Of a stretch of DNA of 64,000 nucleotides, positions 51,357 to 59,443 are shown one piece after another. Under the pieces are notes generated by a model, which had not been told where the DNA came from, searched no databases, and was given only the letters and a program-made list of their open reading frames with translations. Position 1 is the first letter of the stretch; the number at the start of each line of letters is the position of its first letter. The stretch is from Allorhodopirellula heiligendammensis (GTDB taxonomy: Bacteria; Planctomycetota; Planctomycetia; Pirellulales; Pirellulaceae). The DNA lies in the NCBI RefSeq assembly GCF_007860105.1, contig NZ_SJPU01000001.1, positions 186,001-250,000 of the forward strand. Direction: 5' to 3'. Position numbers and translations under genes: made by a program.

Positions 51357-52877
51357 TTAGCGTGGGGAGTGCTCGTCAGTCTGGGAGGTACGCTGCCCCG
51401 CCGCTCGGATTGCCTTGCCGACATGCTGGGTCAATGAATCGCCCAACTCCTCGCGGTATGGCTCGGCCAGCTCTGTGAGCGCCAACACCACTTCCGGATA
51501 ATCAGTGGCCACATTTTTGGTTTCGCCGATGTCATTAGACAGGTCATACAGCGAGAGTGGTAACTGCTCGACACGGTACCCGTGCCTACTAGCAATGCCT
51601 TCGACGCCACTCGCAGTGATCGACATCGGCTTGAGCTTTCCATGCCCCGCTGGTTTTCCGTCCGCTCGAAGGTCGTCACGAGGGGTTAGGTACGGGTGCG
51701 GAAAATGCAACTTCCAACGCCCTGAGCGAATCGCATGGAGTTCGCTTCCGCTATAGAAAACCAACGACTCATGCGGCATGTTATTTGACTCTCCTCGCAG
51801 GGTCGCCTCGATATTCACTCCGTCGATCTGCTTCCGAGGCAGCTCGGCACCAGCCAAACTGCACAGCGTCGGCAGTAGATCGATCGACATCATTGGCGTG
51901 TCACAAGTCCGCCCGGCAGCAATCTTCCCCGGCCAGCGCATGATCGCTGGTACGCGGACGCCACCCTCGAACGCTGTCAGCTTGCCCTCTCGCAAGACTC
52001 CTGAACTACCTGCATGTGTCCCGTAGCTTAGGAATGGCCCGTTATCGTTGGCGAAGATAACGAGGGTCTTGTCAGTGAGTTCATTTCGATCAATCGCGTC
52101 AACAATCTGACCTACAGACGCATCGATCTCTTCAATCACATCACCATACAGTCCCGTTGCCGACTTCCCGCGAAATTCGTCCGAAGCAAATATCGGCACA
52201 TGCGGCATCGGATGTGGCACATACAGAAAAAACGGACGATCGCGATGCTGGTCGATGAACGCGACTGCCCGCTGAGTGAATCGTTTGGTGAACAGTGCTT
52301 GATCGGGATCGGTTTCGACGACTTGTTCCCCATCGTAGAGCGGCAGCGGCGGCATACTGTCAGACAGGACAGGATGGTACTTGGTATTGTCATTTGAATA
52401 GGGAATACCGAACCACTCATCGAATCCATTCCGCGTAGGACTGAAGGCCGGTGGCATTCCGAGGTGCCATTTCCCTAGAATGGCTGTGGCATACCCTTGC
52501 GACCGCAGCAGCTCTGGCAACAACTCTTCATCTGCATTAATTCCATTCGTACTGGTGTGATTGAGCGCTCCCGCCAAACCAACACGGTTTGCATAGCATC
52601 CTGTTAAAAGCGAGGCGCGTGACGCTGTGCAAACGGCTTGGGAAACATAGAAATCCGTGAACCGTGTCCCCGCTGCGGCGAGCTTGTCAATATTGGGTGT
52701 CTTGATCGGTGTTTCAGAAAACGAACTCAGGTCGCCGTAGCCCATGTCATCGGTGAATATCAAGACGATGTTGGGAGGATCGCCGGACTCTGCTTTCAGT
52801 GACGTTGAATACAGCGTTTGTGAGATGAATGCGTTGCTGGCGGCGAGGGCCAGCGTCATCGCAAAGTACCTGAGCAT
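51357..52877 (-). CDS. Secreted sulfatase with CxAxR maturation motif
   Basis: A 506-residue S1-type sulfatase with an N-terminal signal peptide (about 1-30), 'IFTDDMGYGDL' metal site, 'GKWHLGM' and 'IFANDNGP'. The formylglycine site reads 'CTASRASLLTG' (Cys83): the Pro of the CxPxR consensus is Ala, a variant I know from other planctomycete sulfatases, so it is probably still matured. It is the first gene of a two-sulfatase minus-strand unit. The 271 bp upstream, up to mnmE, form a divergent promoter region in which I see no gene. Confidence 0.93.
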   Translation of the reverse strand: MLRYFAMTLALAASNAFISQTLYSTSLKAESGDPPNIVLIFTDDMGYGDLSSFSETPIKTPNIDKLAAAGTRFTDFYVSQAVCTASRASLLTGCYANRVGLAGALNHTSTNGINADEELLPELLRSQGYATAILGKWHLGMPPAFSPTRNGFDEWFGIPYSNDNTKYHPVLSDSMPPLPLYDGEQVVETDPDQALFTKRFTQRAVAFIDQHRDRPFFLYVPHPMPHVPIFASDEFRGKSATGLYGDVIEEIDASVGQIVDAIDRNELTDKTLVIFANDNGPFLSYGTHAGSSGVLREGKLTAFEGGVRVPAIMRWPGKIAAGRTCDTPMMSIDLLPTLCSLAGAELPRKQIDGVNIEATLRGESNNMPHESLVFYSGSELHAIRSGRWKLHFPHPYLTPRDDLRADGKPAGHGKLKPMSITASGVEGIASRHGYRVEQLPLSLYDLSNDIGETKNVATDYPEVVLALTELAEPYREELGDSLTQHVGKAIRAAGQRTSQTDEHSPR

Positions 52878-53136
52878 GTTGAATCTTATTTCGGGAATCG
52901 TGAATGCAGTGTGCTAGGGCTAGCCATGCGGCGTGGGGAGTCAGACCTAGCTATTTATACACGAGAATCGGGAACGTTTTGGGCCAAAGCCGCTCGGACT
53001 GGAGCGGGTTGTTGATTGAGTGAGCTGAGACGCGTAAGTGGCCGGGCGAGGTTATTGTCGGGCCTGTGGGATGAAGACATGCGACGCTCATTGTGTATAA
53101 CTGACCGGTTCCAGCACTCGGCCACCGATCACCATC

Positions 53137-53140
53137 AGGA
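53137..53140 (+). promoter_or_regulatory. Candidate Shine-Dalgarno site for mnmE with ATT start
   Basis: AGGA lies 8 nt before the in-frame ATT at 53149. It is the only good ribosome site near the conserved N-terminus of MnmE and is the reason for choosing that unusual start. Confidence 0.4.
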
Positions 53141-53148
53141 TTTTTCCC

Positions 53149-54570
53149 ATTCGCCAGTTCACTGTTGATGACACGATTGTCGCGATCGCCTCTCCGCTCG
53201 CTCCTGCGCCACGCGGTATCGTGCGTCTCTCGGGTGACTCTGTCGTGCCGATTTTGCAACGCGTGGAGTTATTGCGTCAGGACCATGGCGACCCACGTTC
53301 GCGGCGCTTCTCTGCGTCGCTGGACCTGGGCGACTGCCTGGGACGACTCGATCTCGACGTGCTGTTGTGGCCGACCCCACGCAGCTACACCGGCCAGCCC
53401 GCTGCCGAGCTGCACCTAATTGGATCGCTACCGCTGCTCGATGCCGTCGTCGATCGATTGATCGGGGCAGGGGCGCGGGCGGCCCGCGCCGGTGAGTTCA
53501 CGATGCGTGCGTTCCTCGCAGGACGAATGGATTTGCCGCAGGCCGAGGCAGTGCTCGGGGTGATCGATGCCGAAGATCCGAACACCCTCAATCAGGCACT
53601 CTCGCAGTTGGCTGGAAATCTGTCGCGGCCCCTCCAAGCGGCCCGCAGCGAGCTGCTCGACCTGCTTGCCGACGTTGAGGCCGGACTCGATTTCGTCGAC
53701 GAGGATATCGAATTCGTAGAAGACGCCCATTTGCTCGAGCGGCTCGGTGAGGTTCGCGAGCGGCTCGCGGCGATCGCCACTCAGCTGCGTGATCGATCCG
53801 CCTCCCGGTCTGAACTGGAGATTGTGTTGCGTGGGCTCCCCAACGCCGGTAAAAGCTGCCTACTCAATGCACTCTCCGGCGGTGAGCATGCGATTGTCAC
53901 CGAGGAGGCCGGCACCACTCGCGACAGCATCTCCGTAAGTTTCGCAGTCAATGGCCACCCGGTCCGCATGACCGACACGGCAGGGATCGAATGGCGGGCT
54001 GAACATGAACTTGACTCTGCCGTCCTAGCCAAGGCACAACTGCAGGCAATCGAGGCGGCATCACGGGCGGATGTTTGTTTGTGGTGCGTCGATGCGAGCG
54101 ATCATGATCAAGCCCCTGCAATCGAGCAGCTGCGGCATGCCGTTCATACCCGCGAAGGTTACAAAGCATCGATCGAACACTGGGTCATCCTCACGAAGAC
54201 GGATCTGATGTCGGCGTCGCCATCCTGGTTCGACGAGGTCCGTGCTTTGGGGGTCTCCCTCTCAATGATCAGTACGCTGACGGGCGACGGAATGGATTCA
54301 CTCAGAGCTCAGATTGCAGAAGCCGCCGAGCGTCGCGATCCGACCGAAACCGGTGGCGTGATCGGCACCGCTGCCCGCTGTCGTGATTCACTCACCGCGG
54401 CCGGCCTCGCAATTGGCAGTGCAATCGACATGACACAATTGCAGGCGGGTCACGAACTCGTCGCTGCCGAGATTCGCGCCGCCGCATCGGCCATCGGGGA
54501 CGTCACCGGCGAGGTCTACACCGACGATCTGCTCGATCGTGTGTTCAGCCGATTCTGCATCGGCAAATGA
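53149..54570 (+). CDS. mnmE: tRNA modification GTPase MnmE
   Basis: MnmE, with MnmG, installs the (carboxymethyl)aminomethyl group on U34 of certain tRNAs. Domains: N-terminal folate-binding part ('DDTIVAIASP', 'RGIVRLSG', 'RAGEFTMRAFLAGRMDLPQA'), helical domain, and a G domain with G1 'GLPNAGKS' (about 229-236, including the potassium-binding Asn), 'AGTTRDS', 'DTAGI' and 'TKTD' instead of NKxD. It ends in the family's 'CIGK'. The conserved N-terminus extends upstream of the first GTG (53221), yet no ATG, GTG or TTG exists in frame back to the TAA at 53098-53100. I place the start at ATT 53149, behind AGGA; CTG 53101 or a sequence error are alternatives. Length is 473 residues, near normal. 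Confidence 0.85.
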   Translation: MRQFTVDDTIVAIASPLAPAPRGIVRLSGDSVVPILQRVELLRQDHGDPRSRRFSASLDLGDCLGRLDLDVLLWPTPRSYTGQPAAELHLIGSLPLLDAVVDRLIGAGARAARAGEFTMRAFLAGRMDLPQAEAVLGVIDAEDPNTLNQALSQLAGNLSRPLQAARSELLDLLADVEAGLDFVDEDIEFVEDAHLLERLGEVRERLAAIATQLRDRSASRSELEIVLRGLPNAGKSCLLNALSGGEHAIVTEEAGTTRDSISVSFAVNGHPVRMTDTAGIEWRAEHELDSAVLAKAQLQAIEAASRADVCLWCVDASDHDQAPAIEQLRHAVHTREGYKASIEHWVILTKTDLMSASPSWFDEVRALGVSLSMISTLTGDGMDSLRAQIAEAAERRDPTETGGVIGTAARCRDSLTAAGLAIGSAIDMTQLQAGHELVAAEIRAAASAIGDVTGEVYTDDLLDRVFSRFCIGK

Positions 54571-54682
54571 GCGGCGATTCGCGTCCCCTTTTCGGTGCGA
54601 TCCATCCGAGTACAACAACACCTCGTAGCACGATCTGCCACCGCCCGGCTCAGCTGGGTTCCCACTTTCGATCCACTCACAA

Positions 54683-55063
54683 TTGACCCTCACTCCAGTG
54701 AATTCCCAGCCCTCTGATTTCCGTGATCTGTTGGAAGTATTCGACAATCCGGCTCCCCAGCGAAACTTTTCCATCGAGCACCACTGTCCTGAGTTCACGT
54801 CAGTGTGCCCGAAAACAGGACAACCGGACTACGGCGTGATCGTGTTCACCTACGTACCTGATCAGGTCTGCGTCGAGCTGAAGAGCCTGAAAATGTATTT
54901 GCAGCGTTTTCGCAACGAGGGAATTTTCTACGAAGCGGTCACCAATCGTATCCTCGATGATTTCGTCGCCGTCGTCCAACCACGCCGCTTGCGGGTGGAA
55001 AGTCGCTGGACACCGCGTGGCGGGCTCAACAGTAATATCATCGTCGAATATCCGGAAACCTAG
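54683..55063 (+). CDS. queF: PreQ1 synthase (NADPH-dependent 7-cyano-7-deazaguanine reductase)
   Basis: QueF reduces preQ0 to preQ1 in queuosine synthesis. This 126-residue protein is the short, unimodular type. The active-site segment is '[14 protein letters not shown]', with nucleophile Cys42 and general acid Asp49 seven residues apart, as in the family. The QueF signature 'ELKSLKMY' (65-72) is present. There is no in-frame ATG: it starts at TTG 54683 or GTG 54698, neither with a clear ribosome site. It follows mnmE by 112 bp on the same strand; both act on tRNA wobble position 34. Its end faces the sulfatase at 55093, 29 bp away. Confidence 0.93.
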   Translation: MTLTPVNSQPSDFRDLLEVFDNPAPQRNFSIEHHCPEFTSVCPKTGQPDYGVIVFTYVPDQVCVELKSLKMYLQRFRNEGIFYEAVTNRILDDFVAVVQPRRLRVESRWTPRGGLNSNIIVEYPET

Positions 55064-55092
55064 ACAGACCTGATCAACACGCCAGGCTCGCG

Positions 55093-56565
55093 TTACCGCT
55101 GAGTGCCGCTCTTCCAAAGTTTGATATTGTCGGTATCGTTCCGAGATTCTGGTCCGGTGGTACTGCGACCACGGGCGATGTCAGCTTTCAGCAGCGCGAT
55201 CAACCGGGCGGCCACCTCGGGCTGGGAAGCGTATTGATTCGTCGTCTCCGCCGGGTCGCTCTCCATATCATAAAGTTGAGCGATGGGACTGTCAGCGGCG
55301 ACCTGCTTTTCGGTGGGTGAGCTCCAGCCACCTGATCCCTTCGCCAGCAGCAGTTTCCACTTTCCTTGGCGATAGCCGAAATGTCCGCTGATCGAGTGAT
55401 GGATCACGCCATCGCGGGTGGATGCGATCGGTTCCCCCGACAATGCAGGGAGAAAGCTGACGCTGTCCTCGGCACTGCCCGCTGGCAAGGTTTCACCGGT
55501 CAACTCCGACAGTGTCGCAAACAAATCCGTTAGGCAGATGGTCTGATCGCACGTCGAACCTGCGGCGACCTGACCCGGCCAGCGGACGATAAATGGAATG
55601 CGATGTCCGCCGTCCCATAAATCTGCTTTTGAACCTCGATACCCCGCACTCACCTGGTGCCCCAACTTGGCCAGCTGCGCGATACCCGCAGCTCGCGAGC
55701 ATCCGTTATCGCTACTGAAGACGAACATTGTGTTCTCGGCCAACCCGGCCTGCTGCAGTGCATCAGCTATTTTCCCAACCGCAGCATCGGTCTGCATCAC
55801 AAAATCTGCGTAGTCGCCGAGCCCACTCTTGCCCTGCCATGCTTTCGAAGGCACGATCGGGGTATGCGGAGAACCGAACGGAACATAGAGAAAGAAAGGT
55901 GTCTGCGCGGAATCAGCAGCGCGCGCACCAATGTAGTTCACCGCCTCGCGTTCTAATCGCGGCAGCATGTTGATCTCATCATCGTGCTCGATTACCTGAT
56001 CATTCTCCACCACACATTTCATGTTCCGGGCATGATGGAACCCATGAAAGAAATCGAATCCACGATGGATCGGGCCATCCGGAATCCGAGACCCAACCGG
56101 CGCCAATCCGTCTTTCCTGTTGAGCGCGGTGCCGGTCACCGGATCGAGGTACTGAAAATTCAAGTGCCATTTGCCAACTATGCCCGTGTGGTAGCCCTGT
56201 GATTTCAAAAAGCTCGCAACGGTTGGCCGATCTTCGGCGACGAGGTCGGGAGCGAATCCCTGCACCACTCCGCTCTGTAACTCGGTTCTCCAACTATACC
56301 GCCCCGTCATCAGACCGTAGCGGGTGGGGGTACAAACCGACGATCCCGCGTGCGCGTCGGTGAAGACCATGCCTGCGGCAGCAAGTTTATCGACCGAGGG
56401 CGTCGCGATTTTTCCATGCTCGAGGTTCAAGCACTGGACATCCCCATAGCCGAGGTCATCGCATAGAACAAAGACAATGTTAGGTCGCGGACTGGCCGCA
56501 TTTGTGCCTTGGCAGATTGCTAATAGACACAGCATGAAGCTGGCAATCGACGTCACTCTGAACAT
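55093..56565 (-). CDS. Secreted sulfatase (arylsulfatase-like)
   Basis: A 490-residue S1-type sulfatase with a signal peptide (about 1-23, 'MLCLLAICQGTNA'), the metal site 'VLCDDLGYGDVQ', the formylglycine motif 'CTPTRYGLMTG' (Cys78, CxPxR), 'GKWHLN' and 'FSSDNG'. It is complete and should be active if a formylglycine-generating enzyme is present; none is in this window. It is more distant from the two sulfatases at 49515-52877 than they are from general arylsulfatases, so substrates may differ. It lies 200 bp downstream of the desulfurase homologue on the same strand, probably with its own promoter. Confidence 0.93.
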   Translation of the reverse strand: MFRVTSIASFMLCLLAICQGTNAASPRPNIVFVLCDDLGYGDVQCLNLEHGKIATPSVDKLAAAGMVFTDAHAGSSVCTPTRYGLMTGRYSWRTELQSGVVQGFAPDLVAEDRPTVASFLKSQGYHTGIVGKWHLNFQYLDPVTGTALNRKDGLAPVGSRIPDGPIHRGFDFFHGFHHARNMKCVVENDQVIEHDDEINMLPRLEREAVNYIGARAADSAQTPFFLYVPFGSPHTPIVPSKAWQGKSGLGDYADFVMQTDAAVGKIADALQQAGLAENTMFVFSSDNGCSRAAGIAQLAKLGHQVSAGYRGSKADLWDGGHRIPFIVRWPGQVAAGSTCDQTICLTDLFATLSELTGETLPAGSAEDSVSFLPALSGEPIASTRDGVIHHSISGHFGYRQGKWKLLLAKGSGGWSSPTEKQVAADSPIAQLYDMESDPAETTNQYASQPEVAARLIALLKADIARGRSTTGPESRNDTDNIKLWKSGTQR

Positions 56566-56765
56566 TAGTTTTCTCGGTTCGAATGGTGGCTTCGGGGAAA
56601 TCGCCTCTCACTTTCAAGGGCCCGTTGAGTATTTTGCTTTCGCTATTCGAATACACAAATACTAGCCCGAAATGGATACGAGGAATGGGCTGGACTGCCT
56701 CGCTGGCGCGGCGAGTTGGTAATCCAACAGGCAACTTAGCATACCCCACGTGAGCGAGTAAAAGT

Positions 56766-57950
56766 TCAGGCGCGCGAGGCATATTCGCAGGCGTCGGCCA
56801 CTAAGTCGACGGCGCGATCAATCTGCTCGCGGCTGGTAGTCCACCCAACGGAGAATCGCAATGTGCATCCGATCTGTTGTTCGCTTTTACCAATCGCGCG
56901 CAGCACACGAGTGATTTCGTCCGGCGGACTCTTTGACTGTGCCGCGGCGACAACAATCTGTCTCGCTGTCCTTTGAATGCGTTTTGCTTCGGTGGCCAGT
57001 TCGATGGCGACAGTATTGGGTAGCCGAGCCACATGCTCAGCGAGCACTTCAATGCGACTATCGAGCGTCGCTCGCAACCCCTCAACCAGACGCTCGCAGA
57101 GCTCTTGCAGCGTCGCCTGAGCTTCATCGACGCATCTCGCCGTCATTGCCGCAGCGGCCCCGAGGCCGACGATGCCCGGTACATTTTCGCTGCCGGCCCG
57201 CAATCCCATCTCCCTGGATTCCCCGAATGAAATCGGATTCATATCCAGGCCGCGGCGAACGAACAGCGCCCCACTTCCCTTGGGGCCGTAAAACCTATGC
57301 GCACTCACGGACAGCGTATCTACTCGCAATTCACGCACATCAACTGGGACGCGTCCCACTGCTGCCGTGGCATCGCAGTGAATACGAATCCCCCGACTGT
57401 GGCTGCGATCGGCCAACTCTCGAATCGGCTGGATCGTACCCACCACGGGATTAGCCAATTGCAGGCACGCCAAACGCGTAGTGGGTTCGAACCGCGATGC
57501 AAACGCCTCTACTGACACAACTCCCTGGCTGTCGCAGGGGACCCAGTCTACCCGCCACCCCAGTAGCTGCAGGTGTTTGGCCGCCGCGATAACCGATTCG
57601 TCCTCAACCTCAGACACCAAGGCGTGCGGTGGTGGTACATGAGAACTACAAGGAAAACCGGGGGCGTGATCTCGTGGATCGCTGCCCGCGTGACAGATCA
57701 TCGCTGCCCCGAGCACGCCGAGGTTATTCGCCTCGGTTCCACCGCTGGTAAAGACGACCTCGAATGGATCGCACCCCAACAGCATCGAAACATTTTCTCG
57801 CGCAGTTTCAATCGCTTCGCTCACTGCCGAGGCGTGCACGTGCGATTGCGAGGGCAGCATGAAATGCGTTGACCAAAAGGCCTGCATGGACTCGATGACC
57901 GAGGGGGCCATCGGCGTCGTTCGATTGAAGTCCAGGTAAATTAGCGACAC
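56766..57950 (-). CDS. Cysteine-desulfurase (NifS/IscS) homologue lacking catalytic residues
   Basis: A 394-residue fold-type I aminotransferase-class V protein, collinear with NifS/IscS: 'YLDFNRTTP', 'FTSGGTEANNLGVLGA', 'ANPVVGTIQPI', 'IHCDATAAVGRVPVDV', 'SAHRFYGPKGSGALFV', 'RAGSENVPGIVGLG'. By comparison with known enzymes, the PLP Schiff-base lysine is Arg219 (codon AGG), the ring-stacking His is Asp117, the PLP-contacting Gln is Ala196, and the active-site Cys loop reads 'VAAAQSKSPP' with no Cys. It probably cannot bind PLP covalently or mobilise sulfur. The start is GTG 57950, 11 bp after the stop of the SET gene, so the two form a unit. Its role is unknown; the fold and dimer may be kept for binding or regulation. 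Confidence 0.88.
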   Translation of the reverse strand: MSLIYLDFNRTTPMAPSVIESMQAFWSTHFMLPSQSHVHASAVSEAIETARENVSMLLGCDPFEVVFTSGGTEANNLGVLGAAMICHAGSDPRDHAPGFPCSSHVPPPHALVSEVEDESVIAAAKHLQLLGWRVDWVPCDSQGVVSVEAFASRFEPTTRLACLQLANPVVGTIQPIRELADRSHSRGIRIHCDATAAVGRVPVDVRELRVDTLSVSAHRFYGPKGSGALFVRRGLDMNPISFGESREMGLRAGSENVPGIVGLGAAAAMTARCVDEAQATLQELCERLVEGLRATLDSRIEVLAEHVARLPNTVAIELATEAKRIQRTARQIVVAAAQSKSPPDEITRVLRAIGKSEQQIGCTLRFSVGWTTSREQIDRAVDLVADACEYASRA

Positions 57951-57961
57951 TGGTAAACGGC

Positions 57962-58474
57962 TTAGCTCGATTTCTTTTTGTGTTTTTTGGCCAGCCGTTT
58001 CATCTTTTTGACCTCATCCTCAGCCACCACCCACCCACGACAATTCCGCGCGCCACAGCGGCAGCGAGGATTCCAATCGAACGCTTCCCAAGCGTAATCG
58101 AAGGTTAATTGCGATTCCGCTTCGATATTGCAAATCGCGACTACCCCCAGCGACGTTTTCGTCAACTGGATTAATTCGCAGTTTGGGCTGCAGGAGTGAT
58201 TCATGAACGCACCCGGCATACTGGGTTCGAGATACCACTTGGTATCCAAATCCATCACGTATTCGCTGCCTTCGTAGTCCTTTTTGCTAATCAATTGGCC
58301 AGTCACTTCCATCACCAATTCACCGGGTAGGAACTGACGTGCCGCAAATACCCCGTGTCCACATTTGCCAGTCGTGCGAACCTCGACGTCCTCATCCCAG
58401 TAAGAACGGTAGGAGTAGTCTTTATCGACGACGGCTTGCAGTTTTTTTCGGCGTCGTTTGTCCAAGGTGATCAT
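57962..58474 (-). CDS. SET-domain protein lysine methyltransferase with post-SET motif
   Basis: A 170-residue protein that is almost only a SET domain, the eukaryote-like fold that methylates lysine with S-adenosylmethionine. Visible are 'GHGVFAARQFLPGE' (39-52), 'MNHSCSPNCEL' (91-101, cofactor and knot region), 'LTFDYAWE' (123-130, catalytic Tyr127) and the post-SET zinc cluster 'CRCGARNC' (138-145). The Lys-rich tail (about 155-170) could contact nucleic acid or an acidic partner. ATG 58474 matches the domain start; the longer frame to 58777 gives no recognisable sequence. It is divergent from ruvX (311 bp between, no gene seen) and precedes the desulfurase homologue by 11 bp. Target protein unknown. 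Confidence 0.88.
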   Translation of the reverse strand: MITLDKRRRKKLQAVVDKDYSYRSYWDEDVEVRTTGKCGHGVFAARQFLPGELVMEVTGQLISKKDYEGSEYVMDLDTKWYLEPSMPGAFMNHSCSPNCELIQLTKTSLGVVAICNIEAESQLTFDYAWEAFDWNPRCRCGARNCRGWVVAEDEVKKMKRLAKKHKKKSS

Positions 58475-58785
58475 GCAGTGTTTCAGGAAAAGAAAATTAA
58501 GAGAAAGGTCGTGCGTTGTCCGCCGACGGCTCCGTTTGTTAGCCGGGTCATGTTTGAGCCGCAGATCCCCCCGTTTGCAGCAGTGGAGATGAGAACCAGT
58601 GCAGACAAACTCAATGGTCGGAATCGGATGGGTTGGCTTATTGCCCAGGCAGCGGAGGTCCCCTAGTTTCATCAACGCAATGCTGAGCGTCAACGCAGCA
58701 ATTTGCCAATTTTTGCAAGCACATCGTTTGTCTCGCTGTCGATTCACCGTTGACAGCCCCCTCCTACTGCACTTCACTCGTGCTC
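58475..58785. other. Divergent intergenic region between the SET gene and ruvX
   Basis: About 310 bp, expected to carry promoters in both directions. I see short open frames but no ribosome site, family match, clear hairpin or convincing promoter. Confidence 0.4.
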
Positions 58786-59322
58786 ATGAACATGCCAGCG
58801 CCCCCGATTGATAACGAATTTCCCAGCCACGGCCGGATTGCTGCTGTGGACTACGGCACGGTCCGAATTGGGATCGCGGTGTGCGATCCCGACCGGATTT
58901 TAGCCAGTCCACTGGAGGTGCACCCCGTCACCCAGCCCGATGCGGGTGGGTACGAGGCCGACGAGACCTATTTCCAAAAACTCGCTGCCGAAGAACGCAT
59001 TGCTGCGTGGGTCGTCGGTTTACCGATCCACTGCGACGGTGGTGAAAGTGATAAAAGCGTTCAAGCTCGGCAGTTCGCCATCTGGCTGAGCCAAACCACC
59101 CAACTGCCAACAAGACTCTTTGACGAACGATTCACCACCGTCGCCGCGAATCAAAAGATCCGCCAAGCAAAAACGACCCGCAAGAAGACCAAACAGCGAA
59201 TTGATGCGATCGCTGCTCAAGTGCTGCTCGAGTCATTCCTGGAAGCATGTCGCTACCGCGGCGAAATCGCTGGGCATGACGCAACTGAAATTGCTGCCGG
59301 CGGAGATTCCTTGGTAGATTGA
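58786..59322 (+). CDS. ruvX: RuvX/YqgF-family RNase H-fold nuclease
   Basis: A 178-residue YqgF/RuvX protein, linked in different bacteria to 16S rRNA 5' processing and to Holliday-junction cleavage. The RNase H-fold active-site elements are present: 'AAVDYGTVRIGIAV' (Asp22), 'VVGLPIHCDGGES', 'LFDERFTTVAAN' and 'RIDAIAAQVLLESFL' with the last acidic residue. It is slightly longer than usual at both ends. I chose ATG 58786; ATG 58792 two codons later is equally possible and neither has a strong ribosome site. Cytoplasmic. Confidence 0.88.
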   Translation: MNMPAPPIDNEFPSHGRIAAVDYGTVRIGIAVCDPDRILASPLEVHPVTQPDAGGYEADETYFQKLAAEERIAAWVVGLPIHCDGGESDKSVQARQFAIWLSQTTQLPTRLFDERFTTVAANQKIRQAKTTRKKTKQRIDAIAAQVLLESFLEACRYRGEIAGHDATEIAAGGDSLVD

Positions 59323-59338
59323 TCAAAGCGATGCGACC

Positions 59339-59443
59339 ATGACCCCGTCGAAGCCCAATGAGGTCGATTTCGATCAGGCCGCGCGGGACAATGGTCCCAA
59401 CCTACGGCCGTCATTGTCTTCCTCTCGAATTACCTTTCCGTGA
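59339..59443 (+). CDS. Possible 34-codon ORF coupled to the C25 peptidase gene
   Basis: ATG 59339 opens a 34-residue frame (MTPSKPNEVDFDQAARDNGP...) between ruvX and the C25 gene. Its TGA (59441-59443) overlaps the GTG start of the peptidase (59440) in a GTGA, an arrangement typical of translational coupling. It has no clear ribosome site and no family I recognise, so it may be a leader peptide or chance. Confidence 0.3.
   Translation: MTPSKPNEVDFDQAARDNGPNLRPSLSSSRITFP

Noticed and set aside
58475-58777. N-terminal extension of the SET protein
   Set aside because: The extra 101 residues show no domain, and the protein beginning at 58474 is a complete SET domain.
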